Of a stretch of 64,000 bases of DNA, positions 23,301-33,596 are shown piece by piece (the stretch's first letter is position 1; every line of letters begins with the position of its first letter). The position numbers and the translations under genes were made by a program. Under the pieces are notes generated by a model, which was given only the letters and a program-made list of their open reading frames with translations, had not been told where the DNA came from and did not search any database. The DNA is from Moniliophthora roreri (lineage: Eukaryota; Basidiomycota; Agaricomycetes; Agaricales; Marasmiaceae), in assembly GCA_001466705.2 (NCBI GenBank), contig LATX02000046.1:1178001-1242000 (forward strand), given 5' to 3'.

Positions 23301-24036
23301 GTGCCTTTCTGGAATGGGTTGTCATGATCCGGGCACCCTGAATGCCCTGGACTGTAAACAACCACACTGCAAAGCTGTCTTTGCAAATCAGCAGAAGTGG
23401 AAGGAGATGGTACAGGGCAGGTCAGATTTTGTTTTCAGAGTTGGATTTGAAGGCAGATATCAAGGCGTTATTGTGGCAGAAGGTGATCATATCCAGGTGT
23501 ACCATACTGGCAGATGTCTGGTATTGTTTCACTGCCCGAATGCAGGAGAGTTGACGGTGACATTATCCATGTGCAAGCGGTCTGTTTCTGTTGGACTCGA
23601 GGCCACTCTGCAATCAGACTTCAACAAAAGGTCAAACTTTACCCAAACATATACAGTTCCCGCTTTCCAAAACGAAGGGGATTTGGAGCATGTTACGTTT
23701 CTCTTTTCCGATGTTCCAAAGGGGACATGTGCAATTGCCATTCATTATTCTTCTGTGTCTTTCTGGTGGGAGATACACGGTCTTGTCAAGGTGCAGTGGA
23801 ATGCAATACGCCGCACGGAGAATGACACGGGCACAGATGGAGATGGGCCAGTTAGTTTGGCAAGTCACAGTCAGGGAATGTCGAAAAGGGCATTGTCGGA
23901 TATGGAAGAAGCAAAGGAGCAAGATCCTCGAAACGAACAGGAAATACAAAGGGATGCCGTGATGGTGAAGGACTTGGATGATCAGGAGGTGCAGTCTCGA
24001 GCGGAAGTACACCAGAGAAGGGCCAAGAAGGTGTAG
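20368..24036 (+). CDS. Large multi-span membrane protein, unknown function
   Basis: Exons 20368-20859, 20910-21035 and 21091-24036 give 1187 aa. The start is the first methionine after the TATA box (MSDKPQNFGE). Hydrophobic stretches occur near residues 50-75, around 210-260 (including ALLSVTPYIYLASSHW) and near 390-430, so it is probably membrane-bound with a long soluble C-terminal region. That C-terminal part has an acidic/basic tail (about residues 1120-1187) rich in Glu, Arg and Lys. Exon 3 holds an in-frame 15-bp minisatellite giving Trp-rich repeats. From about 21100 to 23500 CpG is almost absent, unlike exon 1 and the 3' end. I recall similar long hypothetical proteins in other Agaricomycetes but no named domain. 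Function unknown. Confidence 0.8.
21432..21537 (+). repeat. Coding minisatellite, 15-bp units
   Basis: About seven copies of GGTGGAGCATTCAAT / GGTGGGCCATTCGAC. Because the unit is 15 bp, the frame is kept and each unit encodes W-W/R-W-S/A-I-Q/R, giving seven Trp-rich pentapeptides. Two unit types alternate irregularly, which suggests replication slippage or unequal exchange. Confidence 0.85.
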
Positions 24037-24958
24037 GAGAGGATCGCAAGGGGAAAAGGGTCGAGCGGAACAGCTCTCGGATGAAAGTTTGAATCTTATT
24101 TCTTCATGCGGCTCCATAACTGTATAAATCTGGATATTTTGGTATTTAGTATGTCCATGTCACCGATTACGTATGTATAATAAGCTATTCGCTCGTGTCA
24201 AGTCGAAAATTCTTGAAATTATTTGCGTCCTTAAGAAGCCTGGTTTCTTGAGCTTGCCTGTGAACCTGCTAGTAATACCATCGTCTGAAGATAAAATTGC
24301 AGGGATGCATCATGCTCCAAGTATTCCTCTGGAGCGCTCTTTTGTTCGCCTCATAATCATCTGTCCGAGTTGATTGTCCGACGTTTCCGAAAGTCTGATA
24401 CTACGTAGCCCGTACTCAAAGTTGAGATTCAAGGTTCGATTCTGAAGGGCGTTAGTCAACCACAAACAGTCAGGTTATACTCACCGAAAGCAGCTACACA
24501 CACAAGTTTTGCCGAAAGGCATGGGGCGAGTATACAAAAGGTAATCGGGACAGAAAAGGGGTACTCGAGTATGGTGGAGTCCTGACAGCGGAATTTCGAC
24601 ACCACATCGCCAATTCAAGTGACGAAAAGGCTCGCGCGGTTCAGTGATACGAGACGATAACAACTATGACTTTCAAGCGTAAGTATTACACGCATGATCA
24701 ATAGAGATATGAATAGCGAACGCGACAGCGAATGATATACATGGCCAAGAAAGCAATGCGAAAAGCGAAAACACGTCGACAAAACCAAGAGGTAGGATAT
24801 ACCCAGTGGCCTAATCACCGACCGATCCATCATTCAGAACTCGTTATGCTATTCCCGTAGCAGCGACACGATTCCTGATAGCGGCATCTGGAGCGGCCCT
24901 AGAAAGACACAGGAAGAACATCAATACGCGCTCAAGTTGCACGAGGTACCCAGATTAC
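24037..24958. other. Intergenic, 1187-aa gene to B8
   Basis: Converging 3' ends. Nothing recognisable apart from short chance frames. No A-type 3' element was found, consistent with B8 having lost its normal convergent A neighbour to the insertion. Confidence 0.4.
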
Positions 24959-25627
24959 TCACTCAACCACGTCAATCGCAATCGCAGACGCACACAAACC
25001 TCGTTTGCCATCTGAAGAGCCTCCTTCACGCGACAGTTTATCCTACACAAGGATTTATCAGCCGAGAACCAAGAACCACGAACGAAAGCGAGAACCTGAA
25101 CCTCCGCCTCCAACACGTTCAACCCAATCCGGCATGCATCAATTTCGCGAACCAACATCCAGCGGAAGACTGCCCATACGAATAAGTTTGTTCGCGGTGG
25201 TTCGGTACGGGATTTGAACGTGTTGATCTGGTTTCGAAATCTACAGGCCAGATCAGCATATAATGCGAACACTGGATAAAAAGAGAACTTACATCTTTAA
25301 TCGTTCCCGAAACCCAGCCGCACACTCTTTCAACGCATTTTTCCTTCCAGACACGCTGTTGTTCGATTGGATTAGCTTTTCGAGGTTGTAGACCTTTTCT
25401 TCGAGGGTATCGACCGATTGGCAAGGGTAGCGCCAGTTGTATATCCGTGGAATGAGAATGTATAATGTGATGAGAACGAGGAAGGTTATGAGAAGAGGTA
25501 GAGGTAGCGAGCTGGTGCTGTTGGTCAAGAAGCTTTCGAGAATGGCGCTCGAAGGTGAAGTGAGAACCGCGGCGGCAGGAACGGTTGTTGGGAGGGAGGA
25601 ATGCATTGGCAATGGAAGAGGTGCCAT
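24959..25627 (-). CDS. Array gene B8: small single-span membrane protein, B subfamily
   Basis: Exons 25627-25293, 25240-25096 and 25042-24959 give 187 aa. The head is Pro/Ser/Thr/Ala-rich. The span is followed by IPRIYNWRYPCQSV, with the Cys present as in A proteins. The exon 1 end is basic (RERLK). Exon 2 (145 nt) encodes RTEPPRTNLFVWAVFRW and VREIDACRIGL, with Arg replacing Tyr. Its PRTN is the A-type form, so it combines features of both subfamilies. The tail DKLSREGGSSDGKRG continues for 12 more residues to VVE, replacing the AKL/GKL start of other B tails. Splicing of the last exon is the least certain part. It pairs head-to-head with A9. Function unknown. Confidence 0.78.
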
Positions 25628-27381
25628 TTGCGTTGATGTCTGCACGAGGAATTGAGCTCGGTCGAGGAAGTTTGGAAATTGGATAGGACTTACCAAAAGA
25701 GTGCAAGAGTCGAGGTTGGGGAGTTAAAGGTCGATTCGTTGGTCGTATCGACCAGAGCACGCTCGCCGGATTGGTAATCCCGACGCCGTCGCTGCCTTCC
25801 TTTTACGGTCCCGCCGCTCCCTGACAGCGCTGTCGCAGCGGGTTGTATAGGCAGTCCAAACGCAACAGGAATGTATGCCTTCTTGCCTTCCAGTACTTCC
25901 CAAGCTCGCTCCTGCCAGCTTCGGCGGGTTCCGGCAACGTCTCGAGACTCAACTCCATGTTGCAGCCCGCTCTGGTTCCTATCCCATCCCAACCCCTTTG
26001 TGCCTCAGCTGATATACCTAGGCCCTGCTCGACGTGTTCCCAAGGTGTGTCGGAGACAGAATATACTTGGAACCGTGTTTTGGAATTTACTGGAGCCGAA
26101 ATAACGGGTAAATGGAGCGATAGCTGAGCGCTGAGCCGTTATGTAGGCAGGCTCGTGGCTGAAAAAATCTGCAAAAGGATGAAATGAGTATGACTGGTTT
26201 TATGCAGGTAAGTTTATCCATACGTTTGCTTTTTATTCGGGAAGACGGTTCATAGCGAGGGCGATAGGCAATCCACAGTCCGAGGCTACGATGCGCGGCA
26301 CATGGTCGTTGGAATTTACAAGATCTTGAGAAGAAAAATATAGTTGAAGAAGGTGAAACGTGACGGAAGAAAGGACGTTTGGCCTTTGAGACAGGATGAG
26401 GATGGAGAAGGCGTCGCGTTAGGAATCATTGGCACGGAGTCAATGCTGTGCACATAATTTTTCTAGCGGTGCTGTATCAATCCGGTTATAGGGCCGGTGC
26501 ATCATGGGATCAACAGGACCCAGTTTAGGATAACAATGGAGTCTCTAGATCGGGGCTTGACTACCTGAGGCTGTGCCGTGAGGGTGCGGCTTTGGCACTC
26601 ACAGTGTTCTCCCTGTTTTGTTGCACAACGTCTGGAAAAACATGCACGACGTCTTGATACACACAGAAAATATGCCTTGAAAGCTTCACTAGATGTCGAT
26701 TAACGATTACAAAAATAAAACTCTTACGGCGTTACATCGCTCAATTCGTATACGTAATTGTTGCCATAGCTTGCACAGCATCAGCATCCATCGCCAGAAT
26801 TTTGATAAGTACAGCAATCCATATATTCTCACGCTCATGTTTCCTCTACCCTCTACTCTCGCCCCTTCTGCCTCTTGCCCTTCACCTCCTTACCTTTTAT
26901 GCAGTATGTGGCATTTCGTCAAGTTCAAAGCTATTCAACTCTGATCGCTCATTCCAACCAGCCTTCCAATCAACATCTGTCGCCGTCCTTCCTTCCTCGA
27001 GCCGACAATAATCTATTGTCTCCGCCAGCATACCCTCCTTCGTACAAGTTCAAGGCTGTACACTTGTCGACAACGCTCTACCACCCTAAACCCCGATGAC
27101 GACTCACTAGCGCTCAACAGCATCCTCAAATCGCTTCGCACGCTATCAGGCTCCCTTCTAGTCTATTAGACCATAGACGCTTTGTTCCTTTTCGGTCACT
27201 TTGCTCATTGTTTGGTCGCTATCAATGTTTTTGCCATGTCCAAAGACTTGTTTCCCGAGCAGACTAGATGACGTCTAAACCAGGTGACAATTCGCACGAG
27301 TTGGCGATTAGCAGGCAATTAGTGGTTACTAAACGTCTCAATCTCAGCCCCGCATTTGTAGCCTACTCAACCTCTTCCAAA
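25628..27381. promoter_or_regulatory. Head-to-head intergenic region B8/A9
   Basis: 1.75 kb, no gene. B8 side: CCGGATTGGTAATCCCG (25766-25782), one mismatch from the palindrome, and CCTTCCTTTTACGG (25795-25808). A9 side: CATTGTTTGGTCGC near 27206 and the CAGGTGACAATTCGCACG box at 27281-27298, 101 bp before the start. The middle (26100-26700) shows nothing recognisable. Confidence 0.55.
27281..27298 (+). promoter_or_regulatory. A-type upstream box of A9
   Basis: CAGGTGACAATTCGCACG, 101 bp before the A9 start; identical to the A11 copy. Inferred cis element. Confidence 0.6.
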
Positions 27382-27961
27382 ATGGCTGTCGTTTTCAACT
27401 TCAACTTTAATGCTGACGAAATCAACCTAAACGCTCATACGGTCTCAACCGGGATAAAAGAGGCGGTCAAATCGAATTCTACAACTCTTCTCCTCCTCGT
27501 CGGCACTCTTTACTTCTTCGGCCCTAAAATCTTTGAATGGCGCTTCCCCTGCCGAACGACCGACCAATTATACCTGTCCATTCAAAAGCTTGAGGCACTT
27601 ATCGACTCGAATAGTCGTCTCGATAGCGATATAATTCCACAGTATGATGTCGTACATTTCAAAGCATTATTGCAGACGTGAGTTGTCCTTGTCCTCCATC
27701 TCTTCGAAATCTGATCAGTGTTATAGTATTAACGACCGGGCAGATAAGATCAAGGTTCGAAATGGTCAAGAACCCGCACGTTCGAATCCATTTGCATGGG
27801 GCATGTTTCGTTGGGAGGTCTTGAGGGATGTGGATTCGTGTTATACGTTGTTGAGGAATCTAGAATGCGTTGTTAATGTATGTACCCATTTGCCCCTCTC
27901 ACGGTCGCGTTGAATGACCCTTCTGCAGGCAAAGATTCATGGAGCACCAACGGAAGATTAA
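27382..27961 (+). CDS. Array gene A9: small single-span membrane protein, A subfamily
   Basis: Exons 27382-27677, 27727-27877 and 27929-27961 give 159 aa. It is the most divergent A member. It starts MAVVFNFNFN instead of MP, with an Asn/Phe-rich head and a longer hydrophilic stretch before the span. The span (TTLLLLVGTLYFF) runs into GPKIFEWRFPCRTT. A charged helix then reads QKLEALIDSNSRLD. Exon 2 is 151 nt, as in A1, and encodes QEPARSNPFAWGMFRW and LRDVDSCYTLL. The tail is AKIHGAPTED. The frame is open upstream to 27268, but the chosen methionine keeps the head at family length. Function unknown. Confidence 0.8.
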
Positions 27962-29168
27962 GTTCACGGTCATTTTCCCCCCTTCTACCACTACCTATAC
28001 GCATACTATCTGTCGACATTCAACACGTACCTGCACTACCATCTCCTCCCACGTACCTTGCTGCCGCTACCAATTACATGTACATTATTGTTATCTTGCT
28101 CTCGTTTTTGCTTTCTTGCATAATATTTAGGGGTTTTCTTGCTTTGGAATATATGTTTTCTGGGCTGCGCACCAAATACGTGTTGACGACGCTCCATATA
28201 TGCGATCTCAAGTTTATTCTCGTCGAGTCGCTGTCCCTCAAAGCGTCGACAGGCTCGAGCGTTAAACGCGACACTGCCTCACCTCGATCGCGCTTCAGAT
28301 AAAAAAACAATGCTTATGCAACTTTCCCATCCGCATTCAAGGGCGCTTCACGAGAGCGCTTCAGCGCTTTCCCACCCATGTATATTATAGAGCGACAATT
28401 CCCGCTAGCATAAATTCATCGCTCTGAATGATATTAGAGGAAAGCTACGGAAAGCCATTACCCAAAGCTACATAAAAAATGCTCCAGAGACAAACCAAGA
28501 CTACATTACAGTACATCAAAAGATCACCCCAAACGCATGAGATTAGCAGAGTTCTTTTGAATAAGACTTGTGTAAATGTACTGTGTAGAAAATTTGTAGG
28601 TGTTCCCATAATATACATGAGTACTTGTAGGGTATTGAAAAGGCACATTTTGTTGTGAAGTGTGAAGTTGCTTGGGCCGCAAAGTGCAGATGGGAAAGTT
28701 GTGTAGGCCGCCGCGGAACCAGGGAACGGGAACCATGGTTTTTACCTAAAAGTGATATCATGTCCTTTGTACTTGTAACATGTACGAGTTAGCTAAGATA
28801 TGTATTGAATAGACGAAACTGCTAGAAGGCTTGTGCGAGCTATCAATCACAGGCTGTGTCGACTACACAGATTCTTTCTAGATTATTCACAAGAACAGAT
28901 ACGACGAAAGCACATAGAGAGCAAGTAACGAAAGCAGTGCATATGCGTAATAGCGGGATAGGTACCGACGATTGAAAACTCGACGACGAAATCGATGAAT
29001 CGATAAAAGTAAGCAGAACGACCGAATCCAGTGACCACGACTGAAGTAGTGACAATCTCAAACGTCCACACCCGCTCTCGTCCAATTCTCCTCCGGAACG
29101 CACAGGCAAGTTGAACTATGAACAGCTGAATGAATATAGGTCCAAATTCACGAAGCAATACAGTCCAC
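27962..29168. other. Tail-to-tail spacer A9/B10
   Basis: No gene. Only a partial 3' element (ATTCAACACG near 28019). Near 28345-28375 the stretch GAGCGCTTCAGCGCTTTCC forms a short hairpin. Otherwise nothing recognisable. Confidence 0.4.
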
Positions 29169-29811
29169 TTACTCAGTTTCAAAATCATTTTCTGCTCCTT
29201 CACTCTGTTCAAGCTTGCCCTGCAAGAGATTTATTAGGACAAATACCTGGACACGAAGAAGCGGCACATACCTGAACCTCCGCGTCCAAAGTCGTCAGCG
29301 CGACATAACACTCATCAATCTCCTTAACCAGTGTCCATCGGAACACTACCCAAGCCAACATACTCGATCGGGGAGGTCCGGCGCGGCTCTTAGCCTTCAG
29401 TGCTTTGACGCGGGCGTGAATACTACACATAGATATCAATGATCTGTAAATGAGAAACAAGGAGATAACTCACGTCCTCAAACGCCTCATCGACAACCCT
29501 AGCTCATGGTCCCTTGCCCGGGCCTTTTCCCTTGGGATTTCATTGGCCGTAACCACACTAGTATTCTCGAATATCAAGTGCTCGATATCCTGGCCCAAAA
29601 CCAGAAGCGGATCCACAGATTGGCATGGGTATCGCCAGTTGAAGATACGGGGAATGAGGATGTATAGGCAGACAAGAACGAGGAAGGTTATGACGAGAGA
29701 TAGTGGGAGAGATGCCGTGGCCGGGATGAGGGCGCTTTCGAGGGCAATGCTTGAGGGCGACGTGATCAGGGTATCAGACGAGGAAACGTTGATGATCGGG
29801 ACGGGTGCCAT
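29169..29811 (-). CDS. Array gene B10: small single-span membrane protein, B subfamily
   Basis: Exons 29811-29474, 29422-29272 and 29219-29169 give 179 aa. It starts MAPVPI. The head is Ser/Thr/Ile-rich, the span is followed by IPRIFNWRYPCQSV, and exon 1 ends in a region rich in Glu and Arg (EKARARDHELGLSMRRLR). Exon 2 is 151 nt and encodes RAGPPRSSMLAWVVFRW and VKEIDECYVAL; Gly-Pro-Pro replaces the usual Glu-Pro-Pro. The tail is GKLEQSEGAENDFETE. B12 is a close twin with the same exon 2 and exon 3 lengths. A11 is the divergent partner. Function unknown. Confidence 0.83.
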
Positions 29812-31226
29812 CGCGGGATGAGATCTATATGAACGGGTCGGCTTAGTGGACGGGCTTCATGGTACAGCTTGAATAAGACTCACAGAAAGGTAATCTGAGG
29901 GTAATTTGATGTCTCGACGACGCTATTTGGTCGGATTCGCGATTTCTGGCTGTTGAAACTGGCTTGACTGCTTCAACACCTTCATCCCGGAATGACTAAT
30001 CCTTCTTCCTTCCCTTTACAGCGCCGACCGTCCGAGATGACAGGTTCCAACTTGCAGTGCACTCGGTGCCAGGTGCCAGTTGCTGATTTCGGCGAGTTGC
30101 GAAGGCATGTCCCGAAGAATTGCGATGTCATTTGCTGGGAGTCGCCTTACCCGGCCATCGACGAACTATTCATCCACCGTACCCCCTGCGTCTGTACCAA
30201 ATCATAGCACTTGGGTATTTCGCTGAAAATTGAGAGCTAACAGTCGTTGGTTCAGTCGGCGTTGCGCCTGTGAAGAGAGAATTCATACCTGGCTTTTCTA
30301 AGGCCACATGTTCAGCCACTCCATCTTGAATATCCGAATGTGGCTAAGACCATTCGCTGTTGGATGATCGTTGTATCATCTTGTACTTGGAGGTAGTCGA
30401 AACTTGAGAGAGCTCGAAGTAGTGGTGACTGTGGAGGGAGGAAAGGGGAACATCGATACGTGATATTCGGTTCCAGTAACCTCGAATGGAATGCAGCACT
30501 AATACGTCCGAGATCATGATGATGGACAGCTTTAATGCGTCCGAACTACTTGTGTCCAAACTTGTGGTTAGGGTTTAAGACGGTTTCCTTCTCCCCCGCT
30601 ACTGCGCCCCTTTCGCCCCGAAAGTTGCTTTGTGACTCGATGTCTACCTCACACAGCAAATAATGTCCTTTTCTTTTCGCCTAGATACCACCATTATTCC
30701 TGGTACGTCTCAAAGTATCATTTTGGCGGCTTTTTGACAAGCGCAATAGAAATAGGACCGCTCGAAACCTCACTGGCAAATACCAAGTTCACAAGACTCG
30801 ATGTCAATAATCCATCCTTTCACCCATCATCTTCGCCGAACTCCTGCTCAGGATCCTATATTCCATACCTTGAAGCTCTACATACCGTTTTCTTACCTCG
30901 AAGTCGATTCTCAGCCAACAAAGAATCATCACCGCTCAGTGACATCTCTCCTTTACATCCAGGCTTCAAATCCGACGGCTTTTCAAACCTTTTCCCAGCA
31001 GCCTCATTAACCCCAAATCCTTTTTTGGTTTCTTTGTTCTGGCATATCGTTTGTTTTCGTGATGGCAACAAACCACGACTGGGACAGCGTCTAGATCAAG
31101 ATCAAACCCAGGTGACAATTCGCACGTCTAATCGAAAGCATCGACGGCTCAAGCTAGCAAGAAAACGTGTTGCAGAAAGCACCGGCTTCAGTCGCAAATA
31201 ACCCCGATTCTCCTGTATAAACCGAA
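29812..31226. promoter_or_regulatory. Head-to-head intergenic region B10/A11
   Basis: No credible gene; short frames only. B10 side: GGAATGACTAATCC (29989-30002) and CTTCCCTTTACAG (30009-30021). A11 side: CAGGTGACAATTCGCACG (31109-31126) and AAAACGTGTTGCA near 31163. The whole region is a diverged copy of the B12/A13 region. A TTAGGGTTTAAG telomere-like word is at about 30570. Confidence 0.55.
31109..31126 (+). promoter_or_regulatory. A-type upstream box of A11
   Basis: CAGGTGACAATTCGCACG, 118 bp before the A11 start, followed 40 bp later by AAAACGTGTTGCA as in A13. Confidence 0.6.
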
Positions 31227-31804
31227 ATGCCAGTTATATCCGCCTCCACTTCCTATCCCAATTCCAGTCCCAACCCCGTTGCAGAAGCCGCTTTGACGGG
31301 CGCAACTTTGGCTCCTCCAACACCACTCCTAGTCCTCCTTACCATCTTCAACGTTCTGTATCTTCTCAGTCCGCCTATCTTCAGCTGGCGTTTTCCCTGC
31401 CAAACCCCCGATGATCTCGACGTTGTCATCGGGAACCTGGAGAAGCTTATCAACTCGAACTGCTGTCTAAAGAGGGACCTCATTGGGTTAGATGTTGCAG
31501 AGGCATTCAAGTCTTCACTACAACAGTACGTTACTTCTTCCTTTTTGCCGAGTTTCTGAACCGTGAACATTATCCTATGGCAGACTCAGCAATGAAGCGT
31601 TCAAAATCAAGCTTCGGCCTGAACCTCCTCGAACGAACCCGTTCGTCTGGGTAATGTTTCGTTGGAGGGTGTTGAGAGATGTGGATGCCTGTTACGCGTC
31701 ATTGAAGGTGCTGGAATGGGAGGTCAAGGTATGTATACCTCTTCGCGTTACTTGCATCGGGCTCACGAGTGCGCGAAACTAAACAGGCAAAGATTCACGC
31801 CTGA
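31227..31804 (+). CDS. Array gene A11: small single-span membrane protein, A subfamily
   Basis: Exons 31227-31525, 31584-31728 and 31787-31804 give 153 aa, among the shortest. It starts MPVISAS, with a Ser/Pro/Asn head. The span leads to SPPIFSWRFPCQTP. A helix then reads DDLDVVIGNLEKLINSN and carries an adjacent Cys pair (CCLKRDL) shared with A13. Exon 2 is 145 nt and encodes RPEPPRTNPFVWVMFRW and LRDVDACYASL. The minimal tail is AKIHA. A13, 3.96 kb downstream, is its twin, and the similarity covers both promoters. Function unknown. Confidence 0.85.
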
Positions 31805-32364
31805 GGGGCGATGAGAATTAGTGGTGCTCTGTCGATTGGCAAGCAGTCATTCGCGTTCTTCTTCTCCCCTGCATACCCTTTGCATTCTCTCGAGCACACA
31901 TACATATCGTATCATATTCATCCCAAGCCATCCGGTGCTCAACAGCATTTCGATTCGCGTTCATACTCATCAATTGGAACATTATCTGCGTACACCATGT
32001 TGTTTTCGTTGTTTTCGTTGCTTTTGTGTTCGTATGCGTTTGCCTTTAGAATATAGGATAATCTTACAGACACTTGTGCCCTAAAGCGCAAGTCTGGTGA
32101 CGCTGGGCTAAGGAAAATGACGACAGGAATATTTTCATAGGCAACCTGGGCCCTGAGGTCCGCGTGAAAGGTTCCCGTTCCGATGAGTACGAATGCTTAG
32201 CGCTTATGCCTTATGCCTTGGAGGCTAGAGTGGATGCGTCGTGAACTGATAAGAGATAACGGCGAGATTGCCGGTATGATGTCACTATTTCCCTCACGTG
32301 TACATAGATTTTACGCGTCTGTAGGTACTTCCCTCGCGTTTTTTAACATATATCCATCCCCAGA

Positions 32365-32475
32365 CCCTAACTACCTAACCCCGAACCCCGAACCCCGAAC
32401 CCCTAACCGAACCGACTCAGCGTGAGGTACAAGCCCTCGACCGTACTTCCTAGTCCCTAACCCCTAACCTACCCC
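32365..32475. repeat. Interstitial telomere-like tract
   Basis: Degenerate CCCTAA-type repeats: CCCTAACTACCTAACC, three CCCCGAA units, CCCCTAACCGAACC, then TCCCTAACCCCTAACC after a 40-bp interruption. The canonical fungal telomere unit is TTAGGG/CCCTAA. A related TTAGGGTTAG lies at 34440-34449. This may mark an old chromosome end, a healed break or telomerase capture. Confidence 0.55.
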
Positions 32476-32584
32476 TGCTGAGGGTAAGCCCTTCGCAAGC
32501 GAAGGTCCCTCAGCAGGGGCAGCGCTTCGCGCTGAAGACCGCTGCGCGGTCTGTGGGAAACGGCGATGACATACGTCATCGCCG
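32472..32584. repeat. Four consecutive perfect hairpins
   Basis: CCCCTGCTGAGGG (32472-32484) pairs with CCCTCAGCAGGGG (32507-32519) and encloses CTTCGCAAGCGAAG (32491-32504). Next come CAGCGCTTCGCGCTG (32520-32534), AGACCGCTGCGCGGTCT (32536-32552) and CGGCGATGAC/GTCATCGCCG (32561-32584). Five nested or serial stems in 113 bp, directly abutting the telomere-like tract. They may be the end of a mobile element or a structured RNA. Confidence 0.8.
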
Positions 32585-32960
32585 CTGTATCTGCGGGGCT
32601 CGGCGAGATAGCGTCACGAGTTCACGACGCATCGAGTCTCCCCTGTATGCCTTGACGATCACGACGACTAGACTATGTCTTCATTTCGTAAGTTACGTCC
32701 GGATAAACATGCAACCGTTAACTTGCAAGACTAGATATATATAGAGCACACGCAGAAAACAAGCAACGATAGCAATACGAGCGTAAGATAGCAGTTGAAT
32801 GAAAAACATGTCACCGAAGTGACATCTAGACGTAGAATGACCGAGCCCAATCAGACCTCCATCTACGGCTTTGCTCGATTCCTTGCGACAACACACACGT
32901 TAGTTGAACTAGAGCAGGCAAATGAGTATAGGCTTCTAGCCGTGAAGGAACACAGTCCAC

Positions 32961-33596
32961 TTACACAGCTTTGGAGATGCTTTCTGCCCCTTCACTCCGT
33001 TCGAGCTTGACCTTACAGAAATAAAGTATTAGAACACGACGTAACAAGTACAAAAGAGTCACATACCTGAACCTCTGCGTCTAAAGTCATCAACGCGACG
33101 TAACACTCATCAATCTCCTTGACCATTGTCCATTGGAACACTGCCCAAGCCAACACGCTCGATCGTGGTGGTTCGGCGCGGCTTTTGGCTTTCAGTGCTT
33201 TGACACGCACGTGAAGACTACAAATAGGTATTAATGTTTGGAAATGAGAAACAAGAAGGATATAACTCACATCCTTAAATGCCTCATCAACAACCCCAGC
33301 TCACGATTCCTTGCCCTTGCACTTTCATTGACAATAACCGTTCTAGTATTCTCGAATATCAAACGCTCGATATCCTGGCCCAGAACTAGAAGCGGGCCCA
33401 CAGATTGGCACGGGTATCGCCAGTTGAAAATACGGGGAATGAGGATGTATAGGCAAGTAAGGATGAGGAAGATTATGACGATTGGAAGTGGAAGAGATGC
33501 CGTGGCTGTGGTCAGGGTGCTTTCGAGGGCAACGCTTGAGGGCGACATGACCAAGATATCGGACGAGGAAGAGTTGACGGTCGGGAGAGGTGCCAT
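32961..33596 (-). CDS. Array gene B12: small single-span membrane protein, B subfamily
   Basis: Exons 33596-33271, 33217-33067 and 33011-32961 give 175 aa. It starts MAPLPT. The span is followed by IPRIFNWRYPCQSV. The exon 1 tail is basic and four residues shorter than in B10. Exon 2 (151 nt) encodes RAEPPRSSVLAWAVFQW and VKEIDECYVAL. The tail is VKLERSEGAESISKAV. It differs from B10 mainly in the head and the last exon. A splice donor just upstream (TTGGTAAGCC near 33666) indicates a 5'-UTR intron, so the longer frame beginning MVSLNL is not the start. Function unknown. Confidence 0.83.

Larger units (their letters stand above)
31805..32960. other. Tail-to-tail spacer A11/B12
   Basis: No gene. 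Contains the 3' element CTCAACAGCATT (31938-31949), a telomere-like CCCTAA/CCCCGAA tract (32365-32475) and a run of four hairpins (32472-32584), listed separately. Confidence 0.5.

Noticed and set aside
24400..24460. tRNA-like T-loop word GGTTCGATTC
   Set aside because: The flanking bases do not form acceptor, D or anticodon stems. No tRNA or rRNA gene was found elsewhere, but I could not run a covariance search.
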